Assembly: GCA_003218135.1 (NCBI GenBank)
Contig: QHNQ01000027.1
Coordinates: forward strand, 1 to 37,195
Direction of reading: 5' to 3'
Source of the DNA: Verrucomicrobiota bacterium
Lineage (GTDB): Bacteria; Verrucomicrobiota; Verrucomicrobiia; Chthoniobacterales; UBA10450
DNA length: 37,195 nucleotides
Part shown: positions 7,813 through 16,261 of the stretch, piece after piece
Position numbering within the stretch: position 1 is the first letter of the stretch
Layout of the letters: every line of letters starts with the position of its first letter
Made by a program: the position numbers and the translations under genes
The notes under the pieces: generated by a model
What the model was told of the DNA's origin: nothing
Seen by the model: only the letters and a program-made list of their open reading frames with translations
Databases searched by the model: none

Positions 7813-8301
7813 TTAGAGAACAGTTCGCTCGCCCACTGTTTCCCACATCATGAACTCGTCCAGCGTTTGGCGAGTTCTATCGACCACGAACTCGATGACG
7901 GCTGCATCGTCTACGAAACCGAGAAACGGTGTCTTGTCCGGGATCAAATCGAATGGATCGATCAGATAATTGAGAGCGGCGACAATCCACAAGAGCGCGT
8001 CATTCGGAATCTGGCCGTATTCGCCGCGATGGTGCGCGTGAACCAAACGCAGCATGGTCTGAAGATAAGGCCAGCATTCCTTAAACGGCTCCCTCGGAAC
8101 CGCCGCCGCCTTTTTGGCTGCTTCGCTGAAAAGCGCTTGCAAACTTTCGCGATCATCCACGCACCCTTTTGCATCGGTAAGCGCTCTGGCAAACGCTTCG
8201 CTGCGCAGAGCAGGTTTTCGGTAAGGGACGTCCGGCTCCACATTTTTTGGAGCCGCGCGGGTCTTGATCTTGGTGCGAGATTTCTGTTTGGCCGTTTTCA
8301 T
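7813..8301 (-). CDS. DUF1232 (YkvA-like) small protein
   Basis: A 162-residue protein with a basic, Lys-rich N-terminus and a C-terminal DUF1232 signature, ALNYLIDPFDLIPDKTPFLG followed by FVDDAAVIEFV (about residues 107-140). The family is widespread in bacteria and has a hydrophobic hairpin thought to associate with membranes; no biochemical role is established. I prefer ATG 8301; the frame also permits a TTG at 8313. It lies 76 bases downstream of the methyltransferase gene on the same strand and may share its transcript. Confidence 0.78.
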   Translation of the reverse strand: MKTAKQKSRTKIKTRAAPKNVEPDVPYRKPALRSEAFARALTDAKGCVDDRESLQALFSEAAKKAAAVPREPFKECWPYLQTMLRLVHAHHRGEYGQIPNDALLWIVAALNYLIDPFDLIPDKTPFLGFVDDAAVIEFVVDRTRQTLDEFMMWETVGERTVL

Positions 8302-8377
8302 CTCAGCTATCAAAACACCGCGATGCGTTGATGAGAAGCCGATTCGGCGGGAAGTGCCAGGCCGTTATATCGAGAGC

Positions 8378-9403
8378 CTAAGGTCTTGTCGCGAGAATCA
8401 GTGGTGAAGGCCCGGGCGCTTCCAGCTTGCGCACTTTTCTGAACCCGGCGTCTTCGAGCCAGCTTTTGATTTCGTTGAAACTGAAGGTCTCGCCCTTATC
8501 GGTGTTCACCAGCATCTGCACGGCGAACATGAGCGAATGCGTCGGCTCCGTACGCTTGTCGTTCACGAGCCACTCAGCAACGGCGATGATCCCGCCCGGC
8601 TTCAGCGCACTGAAAGTTTTCTTCAGCAACTGACGGCTGCGTTCTTCACCTTCACTATGCAAAATGTGCCCGAGAGTAGCGATGTCGTAGCCGCTGCCAA
8701 ACTCTGCCTCCAATATGTCGCCCTCGATGTAATTGAACCGATCACTGACGCCGAACTTTTGTGTAATTCGTTTTGTCGTTGGAATCATTCCTGCCCAATC
8801 GACTGCGGTCACGTATACCCGCGGCGATTTTTCGGCGAGCGCGATACCCCAAATGCCTGAACCTGCGGCAAGATCAAGCACGCGAATTTCGTCCTTTGTT
8901 TTCACCAACTGCAAATGATCGCCGAGAGTTTGTGCAGGCGGATAGCTCATTGGGATGATGTTTTCCACCAACTGACTGAAAAATTCGGTGCCTTCTGTTT
9001 CCTGGTTCACCGCGACGGCCGGACGACCTTCGTGAACGATGTCGGATAATTGCACCCATCGTGAGATGAGCTGCGGCGCAATGGTTCCAAAAAACCCTGC
9101 ATGCGTAGCCGGCCTGTTGCTTAGAAGAAAGGCGGCGCTTTCCTGCGTGAGGGAATATCTCTCCTGCCTGTCTTTCTTCAGAAGACCCAGACCAACAAGC
9201 GCGTTCATTAGAATCCGCAGAGCGCGCGCCGATGCCCCGGTCTCTTCCGCAATCTGCTCTGATGTTTTTGCGCGGTTTTGCAATGAATCGAAAACCTTGT
9301 TGTTCACACCCGCGCTAATGATCAACGGCGGCGCGTAAGCAAAACCAATTTCCATCAGACGTTCCGGTGTGACCTTTTTCTTCGAGCGAGTTTTTTTTGG
9401 CAT
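8378..9403 (-). CDS. SAM-dependent O-methyltransferase (Methyltransf_2 type)
   Basis: A 341-residue enzyme with an N-terminal winged-helix dimerisation domain (about 12-95, including TSEQIAEETGASARALRILMNALVGLGLL) and a class I SAM fold. Motif I, VLDLAAGSGIWGIALA, lies at about 175-190. A later His in GHILHSEGEE occupies the position of the catalytic-base helix seen in plant-type and bacteriochlorophyll C-20-type methyltransferases. The product could be a methylated quinone, polyketide or pigment; no pathway genes are adjacent to indicate which. The basic N-terminal tail (PKKTRSKKK) is unusual. The start is ATG 9403, without a clear Shine-Dalgarno. It is divergent from dgt. Confidence 0.82.
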   Translation of the reverse strand: MPKKTRSKKKVTPERLMEIGFAYAPPLIISAGVNNKVFDSLQNRAKTSEQIAEETGASARALRILMNALVGLGLLKKDRQERYSLTQESAAFLLSNRPATHAGFFGTIAPQLISRWVQLSDIVHEGRPAVAVNQETEGTEFFSQLVENIIPMSYPPAQTLGDHLQLVKTKDEIRVLDLAAGSGIWGIALAEKSPRVYVTAVDWAGMIPTTKRITQKFGVSDRFNYIEGDILEAEFGSGYDIATLGHILHSEGEERSRQLLKKTFSALKPGGIIAVAEWLVNDKRTEPTHSLMFAVQMLVNTDKGETFSFNEIKSWLEDAGFRKVRKLEAPGPSPLILATRP

Positions 9404-9504
9404 ATTTGTGTAGGATTTGTTGGATCCTAAGATCGACAGGTAGCAAGCGCGCGAGCGCTGGCAAATTCACTTTATTGTGTCGAACCGGCCACAACACGGA
9501 GCGA

Positions 9505-9533
9505 TGTAGCCGAAGCTGTCGGCTTATCCTACA
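9505..9533. repeat. REP-like hairpin between the methyltransferase and dgt
   Basis: AGCCGA (9508-9513) and TCGGCT (9519-9524) form a hairpin with loop AGCTG. It is flanked by TGTAG (9505-9509) and CTACA (9529-9533), which are inverted copies. The right edge reads CTACAGT, as in the element after rpsT at 3767-3773. There is no T-run. It lies upstream of both divergent genes, so a terminator role is unlikely. Confidence 0.45.
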
Positions 9534-9542
9534 GTCCCACAG

Positions 9543-10688
9543 ATGGGAGAAAATTGGAAAACGCGCGAGCAAATGGAAATGGGAGAGCGCGCAATGCTGG
9601 CGCCGTTTGCTCAGAAATCTGCTGACTCGCGCGGCCGGAAATATCCGGAACCAAGTCATACCTATCGAACAGAATTCCAGCGCGACCGGGCGCGGATCAT
9701 TCATTCGCGCGCGTTTCGCCGGATGGAATACAAGACGCAGGTTTTTTTGAATGGCACAGGCGACCATTTGCGCACCCGCTTGACGCACTCCATCGAAGTA
9801 GCGTCCATCAGCCGCACGATTGCTCGCGCATTAGGCTTGAATGAAGATCTCGCGGAAGCCATCGCTCTCGCACACGATCTAGGTCATTCGCCCTTTGGGC
9901 ATTCTGGCGAGGAAATGTTGGCCGAATGTATGCGCGATCACGGCGGGTTCGATCACAACCGCCAGAGTTTGCGCGTGGTCGAGCTCTTGGAAACTCCGTA
10001 TCCGAATTTTCCGGGTCTGAATCTGACGTTCGAAGTGCGGGAGGGTTTGCGGAAACACGAGGTTTTCCATGAGTTTCCAGCGCCAGCAGGAGAAAAATAT
10101 CACTGCTCGTCGTTGGAGGCGCAGGTGGCGGACCTTGCCGATGAGATTACGTACTACAGCCACGACCTCGATGATGCACTCGATTTTGAAATCTTGAGCG
10201 CGGTGCAACTGAAACAAAACGAGATCTGGCGGAGGAGCCATCACGGAGTGCTCACGCGTTACGGAAGCGCGCGAGGGGCTGAGCTGCACAAGCTCATCAT
10301 TCGCGACATCATCGACAATGAAGTCAACGATTTGGTTACGGCCAGCGCGAAAGCGATCGCCGAGTCCGAGGTGCAAACCGCAGACGACGTCCGCCGGCAG
10401 CGCGCTCCGCTTATACGTTACAGCGATGAATTGGCTGGAGCCAATCGTGCGCTGCGGAAATTCTTGTACCAGAATGTGTATTATCATCCGCGCGTAGCCG
10501 AAGTGAATCGGCGGGCCTGCGAGATGCTGCGATGCGTTTTCGAGGCATACCTTGTCGATCCGGACAGGCTCGGCGATGGTGCGACGAGACGGATCGAGAA
10601 CCAGGGATTGCATCGCACCGTCTGCGATTACGTCGCAGGAATGACCGACCGCTATCTGATGGAAGAATACGAGAGAATTGCAGGGTAG
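9543..10688 (+). CDS. dgt: Deoxyguanosinetriphosphate triphosphohydrolase (HD-domain dNTPase)
   Basis: A 381-residue cytosolic enzyme that hydrolyses dNTPs to the deoxynucleoside and triphosphate, controlling dNTP pools. The HD metal site is complete: RTRLTHS (His82), AHDLGHSPFGH (His111-Asp112, His115, His120) and a later Asp in DEITYYSHDLDD. The N-terminal RGRKYPEP...YRTEFQRDRARIIHSRAFRRMEYKTQVF region and the GGFDHNRQSLR segment are standard for the dGTPase-like family. The start is ATG 9543; the conserved region begins near residue 18, so ATG 9594 cannot be excluded. A good intrinsic terminator follows at 10785. Confidence 0.93.
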   Translation: MGENWKTREQMEMGERAMLAPFAQKSADSRGRKYPEPSHTYRTEFQRDRARIIHSRAFRRMEYKTQVFLNGTGDHLRTRLTHSIEVASISRTIARALGLNEDLAEAIALAHDLGHSPFGHSGEEMLAECMRDHGGFDHNRQSLRVVELLETPYPNFPGLNLTFEVREGLRKHEVFHEFPAPAGEKYHCSSLEAQVADLADEITYYSHDLDDALDFEILSAVQLKQNEIWRRSHHGVLTRYGSARGAELHKLIIRDIIDNEVNDLVTASAKAIAESEVQTADDVRRQRAPLIRYSDELAGANRALRKFLYQNVYYHPRVAEVNRRACEMLRCVFEAYLVDPDRLGDGATRRIENQGLHRTVCDYVAGMTDRYLMEEYERIAG

Positions 10689-10784
10689 TGGAACCGCGCG
10701 CGCTGATCGCGAATCCAAAGCGCCGGCGCACTCAAAAACGCAAGCGACGAAGCTGCATGTGCAATCACGGTCACGTTTTGGACT

Positions 10785-10806
10785 GCGGCGCTGCTGCGCC
10801 GCTTTT
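10785..10806 (+). terminator. Intrinsic terminator or REP-like hairpin after dgt
   Basis: GCGGCG (10785-10790), loop CTGCTG, CGCCGC (10797-10802), then TTTT. The stem is perfect and the T-run is short but present on the plus strand. It lies between the convergent dgt and LON-domain genes, where a terminator is expected. The rest of 10689-10891 shows no gene that I can support. Confidence 0.6.
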
Positions 10807-10891
10807 ACTCGCTGGAACCTACTAAGGCTGCCGGTCGCCTTGAGGGTAAACAGTTCATTTGCAGATACGCGCTATAGGCGTGCGGTGTCTG

Positions 10892-11521
10892 CTACGCAGC
10901 CGCGTTGCCGATTTCGTCGCGCAAATATCTGATCAGGAAACGAAGCCGCTGATTGAGAGATCGTTCTTCGAGGACGCGTTGTCGCCGCAACGGATCGTTG
11001 ACAAATGTCGAGGCCATAAGGTCGGCCAGCATTTCCAAGTCGCGCAATTCGGCAAGATATCGACCTACTTTGCCCGGGAGCCGGCGGCCGTCCTGCTTGA
11101 GGCTGCTGTAAAGCTCAAGCACTTTTGCCCCGAGCGCTTCTGTCTCGACCGTCGTCGCATCGCGCGATTCGACAATGTCGATCCTGGCGATCGGAAATGG
11201 TGCTTCCTGCTCGAAACCTGCGAAGCGCACACGTTGCAAACCTTGCAGGATCAAATTCGATGTGCCGTCATCTCGTCCGACGCATGCCCGAATTAATCCG
11301 GCGGTAGCAACATGAAAGAAATCCTCCGGCGCATGCCACTCGGGACAACTCGGCTTGATGAGCGTCACACAAAAAATGCGATGCAGCTGAAGAGCGTGTT
11401 GGAGCATCTGCCGATAACGCGGCTCGAAAATGTAGAGCGGCAGTAATGCGTGCGGAAAAAGTACCGCGCCAGGCAGCGGCATTACTGGTAGTTGGTTGGG
11501 CAGAATTACGCGTGAAGACAT
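10892..11521 (-). CDS. LON-protease substrate-binding-domain protein (peptidase lacking)
   Basis: A 209-residue protein made of the N-terminal LON substrate-binding domain alone. It opens with LPVMPLPGAVLFPHALLPLYIFEPRYRQML, has the GTSNLILQGLQRVRF strand region, and ends in a helical segment (150-205). No AAA+ or Ser-Lys protease domain is present. Such stand-alone proteins are common and their client or partner is not settled. ATG 11521 has a good Shine-Dalgarno (GGAG, 7 bases upstream). It is downstream of aroD on the same strand, separated from it by a repeat-containing gap (11522-11628). Confidence 0.85.
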   Translation of the reverse strand: MSSRVILPNQLPVMPLPGAVLFPHALLPLYIFEPRYRQMLQHALQLHRIFCVTLIKPSCPEWHAPEDFFHVATAGLIRACVGRDDGTSNLILQGLQRVRFAGFEQEAPFPIARIDIVESRDATTVETEALGAKVLELYSSLKQDGRRLPGKVGRYLAELRDLEMLADLMASTFVNDPLRRQRVLEERSLNQRLRFLIRYLRDEIGNAAA

Positions 11522-11562
11522 GGAGCTGCTCCGTAAAGGATTATTCGCGCCGTCTCAATATA

Positions 11563-11632
11563 ATGACGAATGCCCAATGACGAAGGAATGTCGAATGACG
11601 AAACCGGGAATGGCGCATTGGTCATTTGTCAT
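11563..11632. repeat. Imperfect inverted repeat with internal AATGACGAA copies
   Basis: A 17-base arm at 11563-11579 (ATGACGAATGCCCAATG) pairs with 11616-11632 at 15 of 17 positions. Between and across the arms, AATGACGAA occurs at 11562, 11576 and 11594, with a variant AATGTCGAA at 11587. The right arm overlaps the last codons of aroD. It could form a long hairpin in the aroD transcript or be a miniature mobile/REP-type element. Confidence 0.55.
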
Positions 11633-12333
11633 GAACCCATCATTTTTCCGACTCCCAGCCTGCGAAGTTGTTCAAGCGAGAGCTGGCCTTCGATGTTCGT
11701 GCGTGTGCTGATCGACGCATAAACAAAGGCCGACCCAGCACGCGCCAGGAGGACGCGCGAAATCGCGCCAAGTTTGCCGATGCCCATCGCGCTGACGGGA
11801 ACGTCAAGATTCTTGTTTGTGATGAAGTCCAACAGACGCGCAAGTTGAACCGGAGTGTCAGTGCGCGTCGCAACCTTAAAAATATTCGCGCCATGCTTTT
11901 TGGCGGCGCGTGCTTTCGCCAGCAAAATCCGCACAGGCGGCGTCGATTTGAAATTGTGGAATGAAATGATGCGCCAGATTTTTTTCTGATCAGCCAACTC
12001 GAGCAGTGAGCGCAGGGAGAACGCCGAACGCAGTTCCACATCGATATAAGTGGCATAAGGCAAACCTCGACTCAGCAGATCGCGCCGTTCGCGCAGTGAC
12101 AATTTGTTCGAGCCTCCCTCGTGTGGATGTCGCGCCGTGACGATGAGAGGTGCACGCAACCTCGGCAATTTATTTTCCCATTTTCGTACATCGCACGCCA
12201 GAGAATCCAGCCGCACCTCGAATACACCGGGCCACCTACGCATTCGCATGGCGCAATTCAGATCCGCTCGCGATGCGATCACGCCGACGACACGCGAGCG
12301 CGAAAATCGCGTAGCCCGACTACGAGCGCTCAT
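11629..12333 (-). CDS. aroD: 3-Dehydroquinate dehydratase, type I
   Basis: A shikimate-pathway enzyme that converts 3-dehydroquinate to 3-dehydroshikimate through a Schiff base. At 234 residues it has the type I set: FEVRLD (Glu39, Arg41), ISFHNF with the general base His126, IFKVATRT with the Schiff-base Lys153, and SAMGIGKLGAISR with Arg193. The N-terminal 12 residues are Arg/Ser-rich and variable. It begins 2 bases after the riboflavin synthase stop and is almost certainly co-transcribed with it. The inverted repeat at 11563-11632 sits at its 3' end. Confidence 0.92.
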   Translation of the reverse strand: MSARSRATRFSRSRVVGVIASRADLNCAMRMRRWPGVFEVRLDSLACDVRKWENKLPRLRAPLIVTARHPHEGGSNKLSLRERRDLLSRGLPYATYIDVELRSAFSLRSLLELADQKKIWRIISFHNFKSTPPVRILLAKARAAKKHGANIFKVATRTDTPVQLARLLDFITNKNLDVPVSAMGIGKLGAISRVLLARAGSAFVYASISTRTNIEGQLSLEQLRRLGVGKMMGS

Positions 12334-12335
12334 TG

Positions 12336-12929
12336 TTACGACGCATGCCGAAGCATTCTCTCGACATATTTGGCGAGAATGTCGAACTCGAGATTCACTA
12401 AATCATCTGCCTCCGCACCGTCGAGGTTGGTGTGCTCTTTGGTATAGGGGATAATCCAGGCGACGAAACTCCCCGGAAGAACTTCAGCGGCCGTAAGGCT
12501 GATTCCGTTCACCGCAATCGACCCTTTTGGAGCGACATAACTGGCGAACTCAGCTGGAAGCGATATTTCCAATCGAAAATCCACATCCTTCTTGTCGAAG
12601 GCGAGGATCGGCGACGCGCAATCGATGTGGCCTTGCACGAAATGTCCGCCGAGGCGGCCATCGGCGCGCAAAGGGCGCTCCAGATTTATCTGATCGTTCC
12701 TGCGCAATTTTTTCAGATTCGTGCGAGCGATCGTTTCTTCGAGAAGATCGAACGTCAGATCGTTGCCCCGGCGCGAAGCTAACGTTAGACAACAGCCGTT
12801 GACGGCTATGCTATCGCCGGTCCTTGTTTGTTTCGCGATCTGCGGCGCGGCGATCTGTAATCGGGTGCTGCGATTGCCCGTGCGCACGGCGGCAACTGTG
12901 CCGACTTCTTCGATCAGACCGGTGAACAT
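12336..12929 (-). CDS. ribE: Riboflavin synthase, alpha chain
   Basis: The 197-residue enzyme dismutates two molecules of 6,7-dimethyl-8-ribityllumazine to riboflavin. Both lumazine-binding repeats are visible: repeat 1 from the canonical MFTGLIEEVGTV start through GDSIAVNGCCLT, and repeat 2 from GGHFVQGHID through GSIAVNGISLT. Length is normal. The start is fixed by the invariant MFTGLIE N-terminus at 12929; no clear Shine-Dalgarno precedes it. It is the first gene of the ribE-aroD pair. Other riboflavin genes are not nearby, and I see no FMN riboswitch upstream. Confidence 0.95.
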   Translation of the reverse strand: MFTGLIEEVGTVAAVRTGNRSTRLQIAAPQIAKQTRTGDSIAVNGCCLTLASRRGNDLTFDLLEETIARTNLKKLRRNDQINLERPLRADGRLGGHFVQGHIDCASPILAFDKKDVDFRLEISLPAEFASYVAPKGSIAVNGISLTAAEVLPGSFVAWIIPYTKEHTNLDGAEADDLVNLEFDILAKYVERMLRHAS

Positions 12930-12986
12930 GATGGTGAGAGCTAATTGCTAATTGCTGATAGCCAGCAAGTCGTTCACACTGGCGTC

Positions 12987-13223
12987 ATGTTCAAATTCGA
13001 AAAATTAGATGTGTGGCAAAAGGCCACCGATTTTACGGATGTTGTTTACTCAAAAACGAAATCGTTTCCATCTGACCAGCGCTTTGGGCTGACGAATCAG
13101 ATGCGGCGCGCAGCCGTTTCTGTTTCGTCGAACATCGCCGAAGGCAGCGCACGGATTTCGCACGGGCGGATTGAATCTGCCCAGCTCATGCAGATTCGAC
13201 GACGGATGAGTTGTTATGCCTAG
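12987..13223 (+). pseudogene. Truncated four-helix-bundle (S23/TIGR02436-type) protein gene, frameshifted
   Basis: From ATG 12987 the frame reads FKFEKLDVWQKATDF, then SFPSDQRFGLTNQMRRAAVS and SNIAEGSAR, the first two helices of the S23-type four-helix-bundle family (normally about 115-125 residues). After SAR the frame loses similarity. The expected continuation (R-T-D-F-A-R) appears in another frame near 13154-13170 and then meets a stop. A small indel has therefore broken the gene and the last two helices are gone. The family often occurs as isolated single genes. Just before it (12939-12961) GCTAATT is repeated in tandem. Confidence 0.7.
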
Positions 13224-13267
13224 ATTGTGCGATGATCAGGCCGGCTAGGGCTTGGGGCGGCGCGAAA

Positions 13268-16219
13268 ATGCACACTAAATCGAGAACGATCTTGCATCCG
13301 AACCCACAAATCAGCCCTGCACAAGCTCCGCGCCCAAGGCTGGGTGTCGCGATTTTTTGTGCGGTGCTGTTTTTATCCGGGACCGGTGCGCTCATATTCG
13401 AGACCTTGTGGTTGCGATTGAGCGGCCTGGCATTTGGCAATTCAGTTTGGGCTGCCGCGCTGATTCTCTCCAGTTTCATGACGGGCCTCGCCTTAGGGAA
13501 CGCACTGGCCGCGTCCTCGAAAATTCGGCGGTGGCGGCCGCTCCATCTTTACGCCGTTCTCGAAATGCTCGTCGCGTTTTTCGGGTGCGCGATTGTCTTT
13601 GTCCTGCCAGCGCTTGGCGACTGGTTGCGACCCCTCTGGCAAACACTCTGGAATTATCAGCCAGCTCTGCTTGGACTGCGGTTCATCGTGTCTTTCCTGA
13701 TCCTGCTTGTTCCTACGACAGTAATGGGTTTGACCTTGCCGGTGATAATCGAGGATCCAGGATTGAGCCAAACGAATTTTGGGCGCGCGATCGGTTTTCT
13801 GTACGGCGCGAATACGTTGGGCGCGGTGGCAGGTGCGTTGCTTGGCGAAGCGTACCTGATTGGAGCATTTGGACTTCGCGGCACGAGTCTGGCAGCGGGC
13901 GCATCCGTCTGTGCTGCCGCGGTCATCGCGGTGCTGATGGCGAGATTTGGAATGCGGCGATCCCGCGACTGCGGGACCGCTTTCAAAGGCGCCGACATGT
14001 CCGCGCACTCCAGACTCCCCTTGCGCTTCGATGCACGCTATCGGCCGCCGTTTACTCTGCTCGTCGTCAGCTTTGGGACAGGCTGCGTTCTGCTTGCACT
14101 TGAAGTGATTTGGTTCCGGTTCCTGCGGCTGTATGTAGCGTCTTCGACGACCGCATTCGCAGCCATGCTCGCGGTCGTGCTCGCAGGGATCGGCTTCGGT
14201 GCCATTGTGGCTGGCGCAATTCATCGCCGCTCCAGTCGGCTTCATTACCTGCTTCCCGTTCTGTTGCTGCTGTCAGCAGTCTTAGTGCTCGTGTCATATC
14301 TTTTGTTTCCTGGCGAATTGATTCCAGCGCCGACGGGCGTGTTTGATCTCAGATGGTGGCAGATTGCGCTGGTGGGTGTCGCGCTAATGTTTCCTGCAGC
14401 GTTGCTCTCGGGGATGCTCTTCCCATCGATTGTGGCTGAGGTTCAGGCGCGCGTGAGCGATCGCATGAACAGTACAGGAATCACAACGCTGTGTAATACG
14501 ACTGGAGCAGCTATCGGCCCGCTTCTCGCCAGTTTCGTCCTGTTGCCCGGAATTGGTTTTCAATCGAGCATCATCATTTGTGCTGCTGCCTACGCGTTGC
14601 TGAGCATTCTCGTAACTGAACGCGACTTGTTGAGGTTCGTCCGAAAGCTTGCGCCAGCGTCTTTAGCCGTCGTCGGCTTGTGGGCAGCAATCATTCTTAT
14701 TCTAATATTTTTTCCATATCGGCGCTCTGAAGCGCATTTCGAACACGCGAGTCGGGTTTATGAACGCGACAACCAGGGAGAAGTTGTGGGTCGGGTTGTA
14801 AAACGAATGGAGGGAACGGCCGACACTTGGCAATTGCTAAGGCGCGACCTTGTTGGTGAGCCGTACTATTACCGCCTCATCGCGAACGCCTTTTCTATGT
14901 CGGCCACAACGCCGCGGGCTCAACGCTATATGCGGTTGTTTGCTTATCTGCCACTGGCGTTTCGCCCTGAGTCAAACGACGTACTGCTGCTTTGCTATGG
15001 ATGCGGAGTAACAGCTGACGCGCTTTTGCATGGCCCGAATGTCAAGCGCATGGACATCGTGGACATTTCCAAGGAAGTATTCGCTTTCGCTGATTCTTAT
15101 TCGACAATCGATTATCACAATCCGCTTCGTGATCCGCGGGTGCACAAAGTCATCCAGGACGGCCGGTTCTTTCTTCAGGCTAGCCCGCGTCAGTACGACA
15201 TAATTTCGGGTGAACCCCCTCCGCCAAAGGTGGCCGGCTCAGTTAATCTCTATACTCAAGAATTCTTCAAGCTGATGAAAAATCGCCTGAAGGAAGGCGG
15301 AATCGCAACTTTTTGGCTGCCGATTAATCAGTTGAAGTTGGAAGAAGCAAAGGCCATCCTGCACGCGTTCCACAACGCGTTCTCCAACGCCTCAGTCTGG
15401 GCCAGCGCTGATCAAGAGTGGATCATGATGGGCGTGAAAGGGTCGGGGCGAAAAGTGAGCGAAGAGGAACTTCGGCAGCTCTGGAGCCACCCGGATTCGG
15501 GCGCGGATTTGAGGCGTGTCGGTATTGAGGTCCCGCAGCAACTGGGCGCACTGTTTTTAATGGATGGTGACGAGATCGACCGGATCACAAATGACGTCGC
15601 GCCGCTTACCGACAATTATCCGAAGCGATTAACGGACGCGGGCTGGGACGAGGAAGCGACGCAGCGCTTCGCTTTGAGCTACATGGAAACGCTTCCCGCG
15701 CTTCAGCATTTTGTTCACTCCCCGCTGATTACCACAATCTGGCCCGAGACCTTAAATAAATCGATGGAACCTTTCTTTGTGGTGCGCGAGTCGCGATATC
15801 TTTCCGACACCATTGGGAGCAACAAGCTGGCGGAGCTGGATCTTTACCTGCGCGATTCGCGTTTGCGAATACCTGTCTTGGAAGTCCTCGGGAGTGACGG
15901 TTTTCGGGTGTCGATTGCCGAGAGACTTGCCAGGGGCTCCGAGACCCCTCCGTTGGAGATCATGCACGATTTGATTGCGGGAGCGCTGGCGCAGCGGGAC
16001 ATTTCCGGCGCGATTCGCGTTTTGGAAAATCTGCGCGCTCGTGGCGCTTTTGTTCTGAACGACACGCTTCTGCTCACCTATCTTTACTGTCTAAACGGCA
16101 ACGTGGACAAAGCCGAAGCGCTGGCGGCGAACAATGCCCGATCAATTGAGAAAGACTCGTTTGTTAATTGGCTGTGGGAGAAATTGGAAACGGATTTTGG
16201 ATTTCACCCTCCCAATTAG
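13268..16219 (+). CDS. Polytopic membrane protein fused to a spermidine-synthase-like domain
   Basis: A protein of about 983 residues in three parts. Residues 20-480 hold about 12-14 TM helices of the type fused to spermidine-synthase domains (LSGTGALIFETLWLRLSG, GLTLPVI, GFLYGANTLGAVAGALLGE). Residues about 540-700 form a Rossmann domain (LLLCYGCG at 573-580, MDIVDIS, VIQDGRFFL, YTQEFFK). The remainder is a helical C-terminal region of unknown type. The spermidine-synthase glycine motif GGGDG is degenerate, and the catalytic D-S/T-D segment is replaced by SGEPPPP (647-653), so polyamine synthesis is unlikely. No decarboxylase partner is near. I chose ATG 13268; TTG 13211 and ATG 13232 are possible. 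Confidence 0.78.
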   Translation: MHTKSRTILHPNPQISPAQAPRPRLGVAIFCAVLFLSGTGALIFETLWLRLSGLAFGNSVWAAALILSSFMTGLALGNALAASSKIRRWRPLHLYAVLEMLVAFFGCAIVFVLPALGDWLRPLWQTLWNYQPALLGLRFIVSFLILLVPTTVMGLTLPVIIEDPGLSQTNFGRAIGFLYGANTLGAVAGALLGEAYLIGAFGLRGTSLAAGASVCAAAVIAVLMARFGMRRSRDCGTAFKGADMSAHSRLPLRFDARYRPPFTLLVVSFGTGCVLLALEVIWFRFLRLYVASSTTAFAAMLAVVLAGIGFGAIVAGAIHRRSSRLHYLLPVLLLLSAVLVLVSYLLFPGELIPAPTGVFDLRWWQIALVGVALMFPAALLSGMLFPSIVAEVQARVSDRMNSTGITTLCNTTGAAIGPLLASFVLLPGIGFQSSIIICAAAYALLSILVTERDLLRFVRKLAPASLAVVGLWAAIILILIFFPYRRSEAHFEHASRVYERDNQGEVVGRVVKRMEGTADTWQLLRRDLVGEPYYYRLIANAFSMSATTPRAQRYMRLFAYLPLAFRPESNDVLLLCYGCGVTADALLHGPNVKRMDIVDISKEVFAFADSYSTIDYHNPLRDPRVHKVIQDGRFFLQASPRQYDIISGEPPPPKVAGSVNLYTQEFFKLMKNRLKEGGIATFWLPINQLKLEEAKAILHAFHNAFSNASVWASADQEWIMMGVKGSGRKVSEEELRQLWSHPDSGADLRRVGIEVPQQLGALFLMDGDEIDRITNDVAPLTDNYPKRLTDAGWDEEATQRFALSYMETLPALQHFVHSPLITTIWPETLNKSMEPFFVVRESRYLSDTIGSNKLAELDLYLRDSRLRIPVLEVLGSDGFRVSIAERLARGSETPPLEIMHDLIAGALAQRDISGAIRVLENLRARGAFVLNDTLLLTYLYCLNGNVDKAEALAANNARSIEKDSFVNWLWEKLETDFGFHPPN

Positions 16220-16261
16220 CCACCAATGAGAGCTGACTTGCGAAGCTGATAATAAGAACGC

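Noticed and set aside
9879-10718. 279-codon minus-strand frame inside dgt
   Set aside because: It is antisense to a gene with a full HD metal-site signature; its product has no domain.
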